Source of the DNA: an uncultured Lachnospiraceae bacterium
GTDB lineage: Bacteria; Bacillota; Clostridia; Lachnospirales; Lachnospiraceae
Assembly (NCBI GenBank): GCA_947367855.1
Contig: CANBFE010000032.1
Coordinates: forward strand, 1 to 37,779
Reading direction: 5' to 3'
DNA: 37,779 nt
The notes beneath the pieces were generated by a model that worked only from the letters and a program-made list of their open reading frames with translations, ran no database searches and was not told the DNA's origin. The position numbers were made by a program, and so were the translations under genes. Below, one piece after another: positions 7,560-15,897 of the stretch (positions are counted from its first letter, which is position 1; every line of letters begins with the position of its first letter).

Positions 7560-8324
7560 TTATTTCTTCTGGAACTCGACCATATATTCCCGGAACCGCA
7601 GAGGAAGCATTCCCTGCTGTAGTTTCCGGTTTCTGCGTTCCTCAATGGCTATGGTATGACAAAACTGTCGAAACAGCTCCTGATACTGCATTTCCGCTTC
7701 CGAATATCTCAGCTGCGCAGGAGTATCCGCCTCCTCCCCCCGAAGCAGATACCATGGCTTTCCCCTTGGATGTATCCCGAACAGATTGCGCTTCTCATCA
7801 TAAATCATAAAGTTCTCAATGGGCAGCCTGTCCGCAAAATGAGGCATGATAAACACCATCACGTCATTTTTCGGCCCAATCCGGGAATACAGCACACCGT
7901 TATCCAACTCCTGAAACCGCAGGAACTGCTTCTGATGTCCTGCCTCCGTTGACACTCCCCTTGCCAGCGCAAAGGCTCTGTGAATGTGATCATTGGCCAG
8001 ATTATCGAAAAGATGTCCGGGCTGGCATCTCCTGCTCAGACCCTCCACCACGGTACGGTATACAGCCTGGGCCTTCTCCTCATCCCCGGAAGCCAGAGCC
8101 ATAGTCAGATGCAGGCTGTCCTCGCTGCCAAAACGTCTGACCAGTGTATTCATCACTTTGCGGGTCTTTTCTTCATCAGCCCTGACCACAATATCCTCCG
8201 CAAACAATATGGGATCCTCCGTCAGGCACAGAAGAGTCTCCCTGTGATCCCTTTTTTCCTCATACGCCTGGTAAATTGCGGTAAATATACTCTCCAGGGT
8301 ATCTTCGCATCTGTATACAATCAT
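7560..8324 (-). CDS. TIGR03915/DUF4130 putative DNA metabolism protein
   Basis: Protein of 254 aa from the ATG at 8324 (MIVYRCEDTLESIFTAIYQA). This start matches the family N-terminus, whereas the 18 codons upstream are low-complexity. The conserved C-terminal part is visible: MPHFADRLPIENFMIYD, then GIHPRGKPWYLL. Members of this family occur as a partner of the TIGR03916 radical SAM protein, and in many bacteria the same domain is fused to a uracil-DNA glycosylase-family domain, hence the presumed role in DNA modification or repair. No enzymatic activity has been assigned as far as I know. The TIGR03916 gene lies 83 bp upstream on the same strand, so the two are probably co-transcribed. Confidence 0.85.
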   Translation of the reverse strand: MIVYRCEDTLESIFTAIYQAYEEKRDHRETLLCLTEDPILFAEDIVVRADEEKTRKVMNTLVRRFGSEDSLHLTMALASGDEEKAQAVYRTVVEGLSRRCQPGHLFDNLANDHIHRAFALARGVSTEAGHQKQFLRFQELDNGVLYSRIGPKNDVMVFIMPHFADRLPIENFMIYDEKRNLFGIHPRGKPWYLLRGEEADTPAQLRYSEAEMQYQELFRQFCHTIAIEERRNRKLQQGMLPLRFREYMVEFQKK

Positions 8325-8407
8325 CCTGCCACAACCCCTGCCTCCCTGATTTTTTCCCGGCTCCGGCCCGGTTCCCACTGAAAAACAGCACCGCCTGCAA
8401 ATGCCGT

Positions 8408-9760
8408 TTACAGCTGCCCGATAGCGGTCTGCTGCTGTTCCGCCACGGATATGGGTCCTGCAAAACCGGCATCATCAAACAATGACATCTGCCGATAGGT
8501 CATCCCGTCACTTCCAAAACGCACACGCTCCGCCCGGTCAGTGAGATTCCGCACAATGGAATCCTCATCCAGCTTCACTGGATACATCATCTTCCCGCTG
8601 CAGGTAACGAAATACAATGCCCGTTTCAGTACCACTCCTATCTTCTTCAGATCCTGAAAGCTCAGATTTCCGCTTCTGCGGGCAGCAACGATTCTCCTGG
8701 CGCTTTTCACCCCCACACCGGGCACCCTAAGCAGAACTTCCATTGGTGCGCGGTTGATCTCCACCGGAAACTGCTCCAGATGCCGGACCGCCCAGTCCTC
8801 CTTGGGATCCAGCATGACATTAAAATAAGGCCTCTTCTCATCCAACAGTTCCTCTGCCCGAAACCCGTAAAACCTCAGCAGCCAGTCCGCCTGATACAGT
8901 CTGTGTTCCCGCAGCAGAGGCGGCCCCCCAGGCAGCGCAGGCAGACTCTTATCCCCGGTGACATTGACAAATGCGGAATAAAACACCCTCTTCAACTCAA
9001 ACTTCCGATACAGACTCTCTGCCACATGAATGATCTGATAATCACTCTCCGGCGTGGCTCCTATAATCATCTGCGTGGACTGTCCTCCCGCCACGAATCT
9101 GGGAGCATTCCTGTACAGTACCAGTTCGTTCCGGTTTATCTGAATACCGTTTTGAATCTGACGCATGGGCGTCAGAATGCTTTTTCGATGCTTATTGGGA
9201 GCCAGGCTGCGCAGTCCCTCCGCTGTAGGCAGTTCCAGATTCACACTCATCCTGTCTGCCAGAAATCCTGTCTGCTCTATTACCTCCGGATCAGCCCCGG
9301 GAATCGTCTTTACATGGACATAGCCGTTAAAACGGTATCTGTTTCTCAGCAGCCAGACTGTACGGAAGATCAGCTCCATTGTAAATGTCGGATTTTCAAT
9401 AATTCCAGAACTCAAAAACAACCCTTCGATATAATTCCTGCGGTAGAATTCCATGGTCAGGGTACATACTTCCTCCGGCGTAAACGTAGCCCTCCGGATG
9501 TCATTGGAGTGGCGGTTGCGGCAGTATTTGCAGTCATAAATACACTCGTTGGTCAGCAGAATTTTCAGAAGACTGATACACCTGCCGTCACCGGAAAAAC
9601 TGTGGCAGATTCCCGCCGCCACACAATTGCCGATACTTTGTCCGTTCCCCTTCCTCTCCACACCGCTGGACGTACAGGCCACATCATACTTTGCGGCATC
9701 TGTAAGCACCTGCAGCTTTTCCTCCAGAGGCATCCCCTGACAGCTCTTCAAATATTCCAC
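8408..9760 (-). CDS. putative DNA modification/repair radical SAM protein (TIGR03916)
   Basis: Protein of 450 aa starting at a GTG (9760) with GGAGG 10 nt upstream. The radical SAM 4Fe-4S cluster motif CxxxCxxC is seen as CIYDCKYC (Cys73, Cys77, Cys80). Two further conserved Cys-containing segments come before it (GNCVAAGICHSF). The C-terminal third contains helix-hairpin-helix-like sequence (LRVPGVGVKSARRIV), which suggests DNA binding. This is the TIGR03916 family, always found near TIGR03915, here the next gene. The reaction is unknown. The promoter upstream carries two LexA-like boxes (9838-9849 and 9863-9874), which agrees with a DNA-damage role. Confidence 0.9.
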   Translation of the reverse strand: MEYLKSCQGMPLEEKLQVLTDAAKYDVACTSSGVERKGNGQSIGNCVAAGICHSFSGDGRCISLLKILLTNECIYDCKYCRNRHSNDIRRATFTPEEVCTLTMEFYRRNYIEGLFLSSGIIENPTFTMELIFRTVWLLRNRYRFNGYVHVKTIPGADPEVIEQTGFLADRMSVNLELPTAEGLRSLAPNKHRKSILTPMRQIQNGIQINRNELVLYRNAPRFVAGGQSTQMIIGATPESDYQIIHVAESLYRKFELKRVFYSAFVNVTGDKSLPALPGGPPLLREHRLYQADWLLRFYGFRAEELLDEKRPYFNVMLDPKEDWAVRHLEQFPVEINRAPMEVLLRVPGVGVKSARRIVAARRSGNLSFQDLKKIGVVLKRALYFVTCSGKMMYPVKLDEDSIVRNLTDRAERVRFGSDGMTYRQMSLFDDAGFAGPISVAEQQQTAIGQL

Positions 9761-9837
9761 TTCCGGTATACCTCCGCTTATCCTGTGTCTCCTGTTCCTG
9801 AACGTTCAGAATTTTCTGTTTCCAAACTCACGTTCCT

Positions 9838-9885
9838 GAACATCCGTTCTTTTTATAGGATAGCACATATGTTCTGTATTTGCAA
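9838..9885 (-). promoter_or_regulatory. promoter of the radical SAM operon with two LexA-like (SOS) boxes
   Basis: On the minus strand, TTGCAA (9885-9880), a 17-nt spacer and TATCCT (9862-9857) form a plausible promoter. GCACATATGTTC (9863-9874, plus strand) fills the spacer and differs by one base from the Firmicute SOS core GAAC-N4-GTTC. A second, perfect core GAACATCCGTTC lies at 9838-9849, next to the expected start site. Box placement between -35 and -10 and at +1 is typical of LexA repression. Confidence 0.6.
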
Positions 9886-9909
9886 GATATTTTTGAAGTA
9901 TTCTATGTT

Positions 9910-9938
9910 TTGATTTTTGTCCGGAAATATGTTATGAT
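9910..9938 (+). promoter_or_regulatory. promoter of the glycerol-1-phosphate dehydrogenase-like gene
   Basis: TTGATT (9910-9915), a 17-nt spacer and TATGAT (9933-9938) lie 62 bp upstream of the ATG at 10000. It is divergent from the SOS-like promoter, with only 24 bp between the two -35 boxes. Confidence 0.55.
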
Positions 9939-9999
9939 GTTGCGGTCAAAAGGTTTTTTAACCCCTGTGAGACCAAACAGAATTCCAAGGAGGTTTGAA

Positions 10000-11055
10000 A
10001 TGAACAACAGCCAGATTGCAATTCCTTCCCTGCTGAAAGTAGGAAAAGGCGCCCTGAAAAACCTGGGAAATTATATCAGCGCAGACGGCATGGACAAGGC
10101 CGTTATATACTTTGGAAACGGCCTTATTGATATGTTTGGAAATGATGTGATGCATTCCTTAAAGGAAAGCGGGGTATCTGTCCTGGAATACCGTGAACTG
10201 GATTCCATTAAAATAGAAGATATTGTGGAACTTGCCTTTTCCATGGACAGCAAAACCCAGGTTGTAGTGGGACTGGGCGGCGGAAAAGTCATTGACGCTG
10301 GCAAATATGCAGCCTTTCTGCGTAAACTTCCCTTTATCAGCGTCCCCACCTCCGCTTCCAGCGACGGGTTTTCCAGCGCCAGCGCATCCCTGACGGTAAA
10401 CGGACGCCGGACCTCAGTGCCCGCCCGCATGGCCTACGGCATTGTCGCTGACACTGATGTCATTAAAAGCGCCCCGGAAAAATTTCTCTATTCCGGCATA
10501 GGGGACATGGTATCCAAGATAACGGCCCTTTACGACTGGTCCTATGAAGCAGAGTCCGGTGCATCCGTGATAAACGATTTCGCGGTAATGATTGCAAAAA
10601 AAGCCGTAAACAGCTTTGTGCGCACGCCTTTCCAGGATATCAGGGAAGACCTCTTCCTGAGAGAACTTCTGGACTCCCTGGCCATGAGCGGTATCGCCAA
10701 TGAGATAGCAGGAAGCAGCGCCCCTACCAGCGGCAGCGAGCATCTGATTTCCCATGCCCTGGACAAAATTCTGGAGCAGCCCCAGCTCCACGGTGTACAG
10801 GTGGGCATCGCCACCTATCTCATGAGCCGGGTGCAGAATCACCGTTACCTCAGGGTAAATACCATTCTCACGGACACCGGCTTCTGGAAATATGCAGGCA
10901 CACTGGACCTGAACCTGGAAGACTATGAAAAGGCCATTGACCTGGCTCCCACCGTAAAGCCTTTCCGCCATACCTATCTTCACGAGGAACAATACCGGAT
11001 TCTGGCAAAAAAGATTCTGAGGGAGGATGAGACCCTGGGGAAAATTTTCCGCTGA
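10000..11055 (+). CDS. sn-glycerol-1-phosphate dehydrogenase-like protein (iron-containing alcohol dehydrogenase fold)
   Basis: Protein of 351 aa starting at the ATG at 10000 behind a perfect AAGGAGG. The dehydroquinate synthase/alcohol dehydrogenase-like fold shows GLGGGKVIDAGKY (91-103, NAD(P) binding) and PTSASSDGFSS (116-126). Candidate metal ligands are Asp169 (GIGDM), His248 (SGSEHLISH) and His264 (HGVQVG). This matches the glycerol-1-phosphate dehydrogenase group (archaeal EgsA, bacterial AraM), which reduces dihydroxyacetone phosphate to sn-glycerol-1-phosphate. Related clostridial proteins are often simply called iron-containing alcohol dehydrogenases, so the substrate is not certain. 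It is a single-gene unit, convergent with module copy 1 with a gap of only 31 bp and no visible terminator. Confidence 0.8.
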   Translation: MNNSQIAIPSLLKVGKGALKNLGNYISADGMDKAVIYFGNGLIDMFGNDVMHSLKESGVSVLEYRELDSIKIEDIVELAFSMDSKTQVVVGLGGGKVIDAGKYAAFLRKLPFISVPTSASSDGFSSASASLTVNGRRTSVPARMAYGIVADTDVIKSAPEKFLYSGIGDMVSKITALYDWSYEAESGASVINDFAVMIAKKAVNSFVRTPFQDIREDLFLRELLDSLAMSGIANEIAGSSAPTSGSEHLISHALDKILEQPQLHGVQVGIATYLMSRVQNHRYLRVNTILTDTGFWKYAGTLDLNLEDYEKAIDLAPTVKPFRHTYLHEEQYRILAKKILREDETLGKIFR

Positions 11056-11086
11056 ATGCACCGCTGCCCCGTTCCATTCCCTGCCT

Positions 11087-12616
11087 TTAGTCTGCCGTCA
11101 TGTCCAGATCTGCGATCTCCCGGCGAAGTCTGCTGCGCACATCGTAGATCAGCAGCTCCTGATTCAGCCGAAAATAGGCGTCGCAGCCCCAGAGTTCAAG
11201 GAAACGCATGCTCTTCTCATTTGCCGTAAGCTCTGTCATAAACAGCACCAGTTCCTGCCCCCTTCCCCAGATCCGCTCCAGGAACACGAAGGCATTCTCC
11301 AGAAACCGCCGTGTCTCCCCGGTCTGCCTCCGGTGTTCCTTTACAGATTTGTCAAAAGCCTTTTTGATCCTCTGGAAGGGGGTTCCGTTTCCTTCCCCGC
11401 CGCAGCATTCCCTCATATACTGTTCCAACAGTCCAAGCGCATCCCTGTATTCTCTTCTCTGTCCCGGGCCAAGACTGTTGGCTGCCTCCCTTCTGTCCTG
11501 CTCTGCCTGCAGTTCTCCCCGGCCGGCCTCCAACAGCCTGCACAGCAGCGCAGCCTCATCCTTTTCCGCCGCTCCCTTTGCCTGCCCCTTCACCTGCCGC
11601 AGAACCCTTACCACCCTTTCCAATACGGCCTCCTGATGCACATCCCTGGCAAAAGCCGGATTCAGCCCCTCCAACAGCATCCCCAGAAGGGAAACTCTCT
11701 CGTCAAACCCTGCTTCCATGGCCCTCTGCTCCGGTTCTTCCTCCCGTCTTCCCTGCAGAATATCCTCCACCCGGTATACCGTTTTGTATTTTCGAAAAAG
11801 ATCATAGTAAATTCCGAACTTTCCTGCAATCTCCCTGTGCGTTACATACTGCCCGATGAGCCTTCCGTCCACGGGAAATCCCTTCTTCTCATAGGCGGTC
11901 ATGGCCCGTGACAAATCCTCCCATCCCCTGGCCGTGACATATTCCGTTCCGTCAACGGTTGTCCGTATGGAATAAAACCATTCCGGATTTATCTCCAGAA
12001 AATTCATCACTGCCCCGTGAATGCCATTCCGGTATGCATAGGACTTCCACACACTGAAATCCTCCTCTATGGAAAAGCATTTCAGTCTGTCCAGGGTAGC
12101 AAGATCAAACTCCCTCACCGCCCTGTTATACCGGGCCGGATTTCCCGCAGTGATAATCACCCACCCCTCTGGCAGACGCCTGTTGCCAAAGACTTTATAC
12201 TGGAGAAAAAGCAGCATGGCAGGGGCAAGAGTCTCTGAGACGCAGTTGATCTCGTCCAGAAACAGAATCCCCTCCCTCTTACCGGATTCCTCCATGACCA
12301 CATATACGGAGGACAGGATCTCGCTCATTGTATACTCCGAAACAGAATACGTTTTTCCGTCAAATTCCTTCTCCTGTATAAATGGCAGACCAAGCGCGCT
12401 CTGCCTGGTATGGTGCGTCATGGAATATGACACCAGTGCCACATCCAGTTCCCAGGCAATCTGCTCCACAATGGCTGTCTTGCCGATTCCCGGGGCTCCG
12501 ATCATGAATACCGGACGCTGTTTCCCATATGGGACAGCGTATTCCCCAAACTCGTTCTTCTCAAGGTAGATCTCCACGGAACGCCGTAGTTCCTCCTTTG
12601 CCTCCCTTATGTTCAT
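11087..12616 (-). CDS. MoxR-type AAA+ ATPase, module copy 1
   Basis: Protein of 509 aa starting MNIREAKEELRRSVEIYL. Walker A is GAPGIGKT (40-47), Walker B ILFLDEIN (117-124), and the sensor 1 region reads ITAGNPARYNRAVREFDLATLDRL. The AAA+ core is followed by about 250 residues of helical, less conserved sequence. MoxR ATPases are thought to act as chaperones that work with VWA proteins to remodel or load metal into a target. Here the start overlaps the stop of the VWA gene by 4 bp (ATGA type), so the pair is translationally coupled. A close paralogue lies at 30821-32335, and the two share long identical stretches across the ATPase core. It is the last gene of the LRR-VWA-MoxR operon. Confidence 0.92.
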   Translation of the reverse strand: MNIREAKEELRRSVEIYLEKNEFGEYAVPYGKQRPVFMIGAPGIGKTAIVEQIAWELDVALVSYSMTHHTRQSALGLPFIQEKEFDGKTYSVSEYTMSEILSSVYVVMEESGKREGILFLDEINCVSETLAPAMLLFLQYKVFGNRRLPEGWVIITAGNPARYNRAVREFDLATLDRLKCFSIEEDFSVWKSYAYRNGIHGAVMNFLEINPEWFYSIRTTVDGTEYVTARGWEDLSRAMTAYEKKGFPVDGRLIGQYVTHREIAGKFGIYYDLFRKYKTVYRVEDILQGRREEEPEQRAMEAGFDERVSLLGMLLEGLNPAFARDVHQEAVLERVVRVLRQVKGQAKGAAEKDEAALLCRLLEAGRGELQAEQDRREAANSLGPGQRREYRDALGLLEQYMRECCGGEGNGTPFQRIKKAFDKSVKEHRRQTGETRRFLENAFVFLERIWGRGQELVLFMTELTANEKSMRFLELWGCDAYFRLNQELLIYDVRSRLRREIADLDMTAD

Positions 12617-13899
12617 GCCAAAACCTCCTCATCCAGATATACCTTCATGGCCCAGGACGGGACTCCCACTTCTTCCGCCCTGTCCAGAAATACAAAGGCT
12701 GTCCTGTATCCGGGCGCTCTCTCCGGAAATCTTCCGTACCCGTCCGTAAAATAAATCAGTCCGTCAGGCCCCTGCAGCTCCCCTGATCCCAACATACGGT
12801 CCACATAGTCAAAAACCGGGGTAAAATCCGTACCGCCAAATCCTTTTAAGACAAGGCTGGCAAGATATGCCTCCAGATCCCGGGCAGAACAGACCTTACT
12901 GTGCTCCTGAATGCAGGCATCGCATTGAATGATATGAACCCTGGCCTCAGGCGCAAATGCCCGTGCCTGCAGCAGAATATTGCAGGTTTTGGTCAAAAAA
13001 CGCTCCACCAGTTCCCCCTGGCAGGAGGCCGAGGTATCAATTGCGATTACAAATTCCCTGATCATGCGTCTCTCTCTGTACTCCAGAGGCTCTATCAGGG
13101 GAACCTTTCCGAAAAGTCTGAGTCCATAGGTATAAAATACATAGTCAAACTCCTCCTGGTCCACCTGCATCCTCTCCTCCATATGTCCCGCGAATTTCTG
13201 AAGAAAGGCCATGTAATCCTGTTCCTCCCTGACCAGCTTCCCCAGATTCCGCAGCAGGCTGCCCGGAATCTGCCCGGGTTCCTGAAAGACCCTCGCTGCC
13301 ATAAGAACCCGCCCCGCCGCATCCGCCCACTGCTTCTGCCCCTCCAGTCCCCCTGCATACCACAGGCTGTGGTCATCCCGCTTAAAAAGCCCGGCCAGTT
13401 CCTCCACTTCCTGCCCTTTCTTTTCCTGCAGAAACAGATAGATCTTCCGGACAGACATAATGCCGATCTGCTCCTTCAGCTCTGTCATAACCTCCCTTCT
13501 GCGAGCTTCGGCTGCGCCTGCCGCCAGTTCCTCCAGAACACACTCCACAGCCATATCTGCCGCAAGATCCCAGTATACCGCCCGTGTCTCACCCGGAAAA
13601 AAGGGATGCCTGTACAGACAGTGGATCACCGTATGCAGATAATCCAGGGATATCTCCGCTTCATCTTCCATATACCGTTCTAAAACATACTTTCTATTAT
13701 AATAAAAGCTCTCCCCGTCGCTCCCGGGCAAAAATCCGTCCCACTCCAACCATTTCAGCCGGAACAGCGCCTGCTCCAGAAAACGCCAACGGAAGAACAG
13801 TCTGTTCCGACAGGCTTCCAGAACCCTCACAGCCAGTTCTTTTTCCTTCTCTCCCGACATCCCCCGCAGTCCCACGCCCCCGCTTCCTTCACAGCACAA
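12613..13899 (-). CDS. VWA-like/DUF2201 putative metallopeptidase-domain protein, module copy 1
   Basis: Protein of 428 aa from a TTG at 13899 with AAAGGAG 7 nt upstream, overlapping the LRR gene by 11 bp. An ATG at 13860 (MSGEKEKELAVRVLEAC) is an alternative that better fits the family N-terminus. The N-terminal half is DUF2201-like: HTVIHCLYRH followed by WDLAADMAVE. The spacing resembles a zinc-peptidase helix, but the usual catalytic Glu of HExxH is not present. The C-terminal half is a von Willebrand A domain with the MIDAS motif IDTSASCQGE, then GGTDFTPVF and YFTDGYG. VWA domains bind Mg and partner proteins, and the MoxR ATPase directly downstream is the obvious partner. Confidence 0.88.
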   Translation of the reverse strand: MCCEGSGGVGLRGMSGEKEKELAVRVLEACRNRLFFRWRFLEQALFRLKWLEWDGFLPGSDGESFYYNRKYVLERYMEDEAEISLDYLHTVIHCLYRHPFFPGETRAVYWDLAADMAVECVLEELAAGAAEARRREVMTELKEQIGIMSVRKIYLFLQEKKGQEVEELAGLFKRDDHSLWYAGGLEGQKQWADAAGRVLMAARVFQEPGQIPGSLLRNLGKLVREEQDYMAFLQKFAGHMEERMQVDQEEFDYVFYTYGLRLFGKVPLIEPLEYRERRMIREFVIAIDTSASCQGELVERFLTKTCNILLQARAFAPEARVHIIQCDACIQEHSKVCSARDLEAYLASLVLKGFGGTDFTPVFDYVDRMLGSGELQGPDGLIYFTDGYGRFPERAPGYRTAFVFLDRAEEVGVPSWAMKVYLDEEVLA

Positions 13900-15745
13900 A
13901 TTTCTTCTCCTTTCTGCCTCCCCTGGCTTCCTGCAGCTTCAGAATGTAAGCGCTGCAGGTTACCATCTGCTTCCCATTGGTCAGCTGAAGCAGCTTTGAC
14001 AGGGCCGAATCCGATAAGTACCCCATTTTCAGAAAAGCCAGAAATTCCTCCTCCCGCCTTTCCTCCACCATCCTGAAGGCTGCTTTCATGGCAGAGTGCT
14101 TCAGATATGAAACATAAGGGGATTCCTCTTCCCCTCCGCTGCGCAGGATTCCCATCCACGCAAACTCCAGTCTCTCCTCCGGGTCCATGATCCCGGAAAA
14201 GCATGCGTCATATTCCCCGTAATCAATCTCCTCCCCGTTCCAGGCCAAATCCAGGTGATACGCCGCATTCCGTTTCAGGCTTCCCGGAATCAGAAATCGC
14301 TCTTCCCGGTCCTGACGGTAAGCGTGCACCATGCAGCGTGTCCACTCCACATTTACACACTTCTCTGCAAAGCCCGGAGAAACGGCATTCACCGCTGATA
14401 CAAGCCCCCTGGCGGTTCCGATGCATGCCCCCACCCTGTAGGCATAGAGCAGGGCGCCCTTTCCAAGGCGCTCCAGACTTGCAGGAAGTTCCACCTCCCC
14501 CAGTCTTTTTGCCGCAAGGGCGTATTCCCCCATCTGCCTCAGTCCCTCATTCAGCTGAATCCGTCTCAGGCCGCTGCTGCAGAAAGCATAGCTGCCCAGA
14601 TACTCCAGGCTTCCCGGAAGCGCAGCCTCCTCCAGGCATCCGCATCCCTCAAACACACCTCCGTTCTGGTATGCGCTGGCATCAGGTATCTCCCTTATGT
14701 TTTCTGAAAATACGACTTTACGCAGTCTTCCGCACCGGGAAAAAGCGCCCATTCCAACCGTCGTCACACTATCCGGCATAAGAACTTCCTCCAGGTAACG
14801 CTGTCCCGCAAATGCGGACCTGGCAATCTTCACCACACCTTCCGGAATCTCAAAAACTGCTTCCATTTTTCCCACCGGATAATACTCCAGGGTTCTGCCA
14901 TCCCGGGAATAGATCACTCCGTCTGCGGAACGGCAGGTTTTATGCCCCTCCGCAATATGAACCGCCTCCAGTCCCCGGGCCAGGCGAAGCGCCCCGGAAT
15001 CAATCTTTGCCTGCCTGGAGCGGATGGTCAGTTCCCTGCACTGCCTGTAACGTTTTCCTCCCAAATCCTCCATACTGCCCCTGGAAGGCAGCACAGGCGT
15101 ATCCAGATACTCCGGGACCGCTTCGGAAAAAGCACTTTCATGAAAACGTCTGACTCCGTCCGGAACGCGCAGTCTCTCCACGGGACGGTTCAGCCGGAAA
15201 AACAGGTTTCCCACCAGGGAAAAATCCCCCTGACGCTCCCTCCACAGAGAGTGGTCAAAGGCGTTTTCCTCCACGGACACATCCGGATTTTCAAACAGAA
15301 TTTCACTGCATACAGTATACTGAAAGGCCTCATGCCTGATCTTCCTCACCCCCCGTGGAACAACCGCCCGCTCCTGCCTTCCTGCTCCCAGACTGTACAG
15401 CAGTTCCCTCCCATCCGCCGAGAACAGCATCAGTCCGTCTGTTGCAAATCTCGGGTTCCCCGCCTGTACTTCCAGATGTTCCAGCTGCGGCAGCAGACGG
15501 TTTTCAAGAAAAATCTCCGTAACGGAAGCCGGAATAATCAGAAATCCGGCCATGGAAAGGGGCGTTTTCTCCCGCATATGCCATCTGGTTACAGGATTCC
15601 CCTGATAAGACTCCGGCAGACGCAGACAGGAATTCCCCATAATAATCCCCCTCACCGCATAGCTGACCCCTCCTGAATACCGGCCTCCTGCCATCTCCAG
15701 ACAAAACCGGTTGCCTTCATATTCAAACCAGATCTCCTCTTCCAT
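13889..15745 (-). CDS. BspA-type leucine-rich repeat (LRR_5) protein, module copy 1
   Basis: Protein of 618 aa with no signal peptide or membrane helix, so it should be cytoplasmic, unlike typical BspA surface proteins. From about residue 60 to 430 it contains repeated LRR_5 units such as IPEGVVKIARSAFAGQ, MPDSVTTVGMGAFSRCG and LPGSLEYLGSYAFCSS. The last 150 residues are helical (ERLEFAWMGILRSGG..., EEEFLAFLKMGYLSDSALS). A matching helical tail is found in the short protein of module copy 2 (29914-30801). LRR ladders usually bind proteins, so it could be the target or recognition part of the MoxR-VWA machine (inference). It is the first gene of the operon, with its own promoter at 15810-15839. 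Confidence 0.85.
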   Translation of the reverse strand: MEEEIWFEYEGNRFCLEMAGGRYSGGVSYAVRGIIMGNSCLRLPESYQGNPVTRWHMREKTPLSMAGFLIIPASVTEIFLENRLLPQLEHLEVQAGNPRFATDGLMLFSADGRELLYSLGAGRQERAVVPRGVRKIRHEAFQYTVCSEILFENPDVSVEENAFDHSLWRERQGDFSLVGNLFFRLNRPVERLRVPDGVRRFHESAFSEAVPEYLDTPVLPSRGSMEDLGGKRYRQCRELTIRSRQAKIDSGALRLARGLEAVHIAEGHKTCRSADGVIYSRDGRTLEYYPVGKMEAVFEIPEGVVKIARSAFAGQRYLEEVLMPDSVTTVGMGAFSRCGRLRKVVFSENIREIPDASAYQNGGVFEGCGCLEEAALPGSLEYLGSYAFCSSGLRRIQLNEGLRQMGEYALAAKRLGEVELPASLERLGKGALLYAYRVGACIGTARGLVSAVNAVSPGFAEKCVNVEWTRCMVHAYRQDREERFLIPGSLKRNAAYHLDLAWNGEEIDYGEYDACFSGIMDPEERLEFAWMGILRSGGEEESPYVSYLKHSAMKAAFRMVEERREEEFLAFLKMGYLSDSALSKLLQLTNGKQMVTCSAYILKLQEARGGRKEKKFVL

Positions 15746-15809
15746 ATTTCCTATTCCCCTTCTATTCCAGATCCTCTTTGTTTTACGTATTTATGTTTCG
15801 CATTTACGT

Positions 15810-15839
15810 ATTATACATGTTACAGGGCTGTGCTGTCAA
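15810..15839 (-). promoter_or_regulatory. consensus promoter of module copy 1
   Basis: On the minus strand, perfect TTGACA (15839-15834), an 18-nt spacer and perfect TATAAT (15815-15810) lie 65 bp upstream of the LRR gene. Just downstream, two TACGTA hexamers about 21 bp apart (15784-15810 region) form an imperfect dyad that could be an operator. The promoter begins right after the terminator of the previous operon, so the module is transcribed separately. Confidence 0.8.
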
Positions 15840-15850
15840 GAGAAAATTTC

Positions 15851-15883
15851 AAAAAGAAAAAAGGACTGCCCCCGCAATCCCTT
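15851..15883 (-). terminator. intrinsic terminator of the RR-HK-lipoprotein operon
   Basis: On the minus strand, a stem AAGGGATTGC/GCAGTCCTT (15883-15874 with 15869-15861, one bulge and one wobble pair) has a GGGG loop. It is followed by a T-rich tail (TTTTCTTTTT, 15860-15851). It starts 15 bp after the lipoprotein stop. Confidence 0.75.
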
Positions 15884-15897
15884 TTCCGCCGCTCCGG

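Noticed and set aside
11056..11086. Terminator between the convergent dehydrogenase and MoxR genes
   Set aside because: The 31-bp gap has no inverted repeat or T-run.
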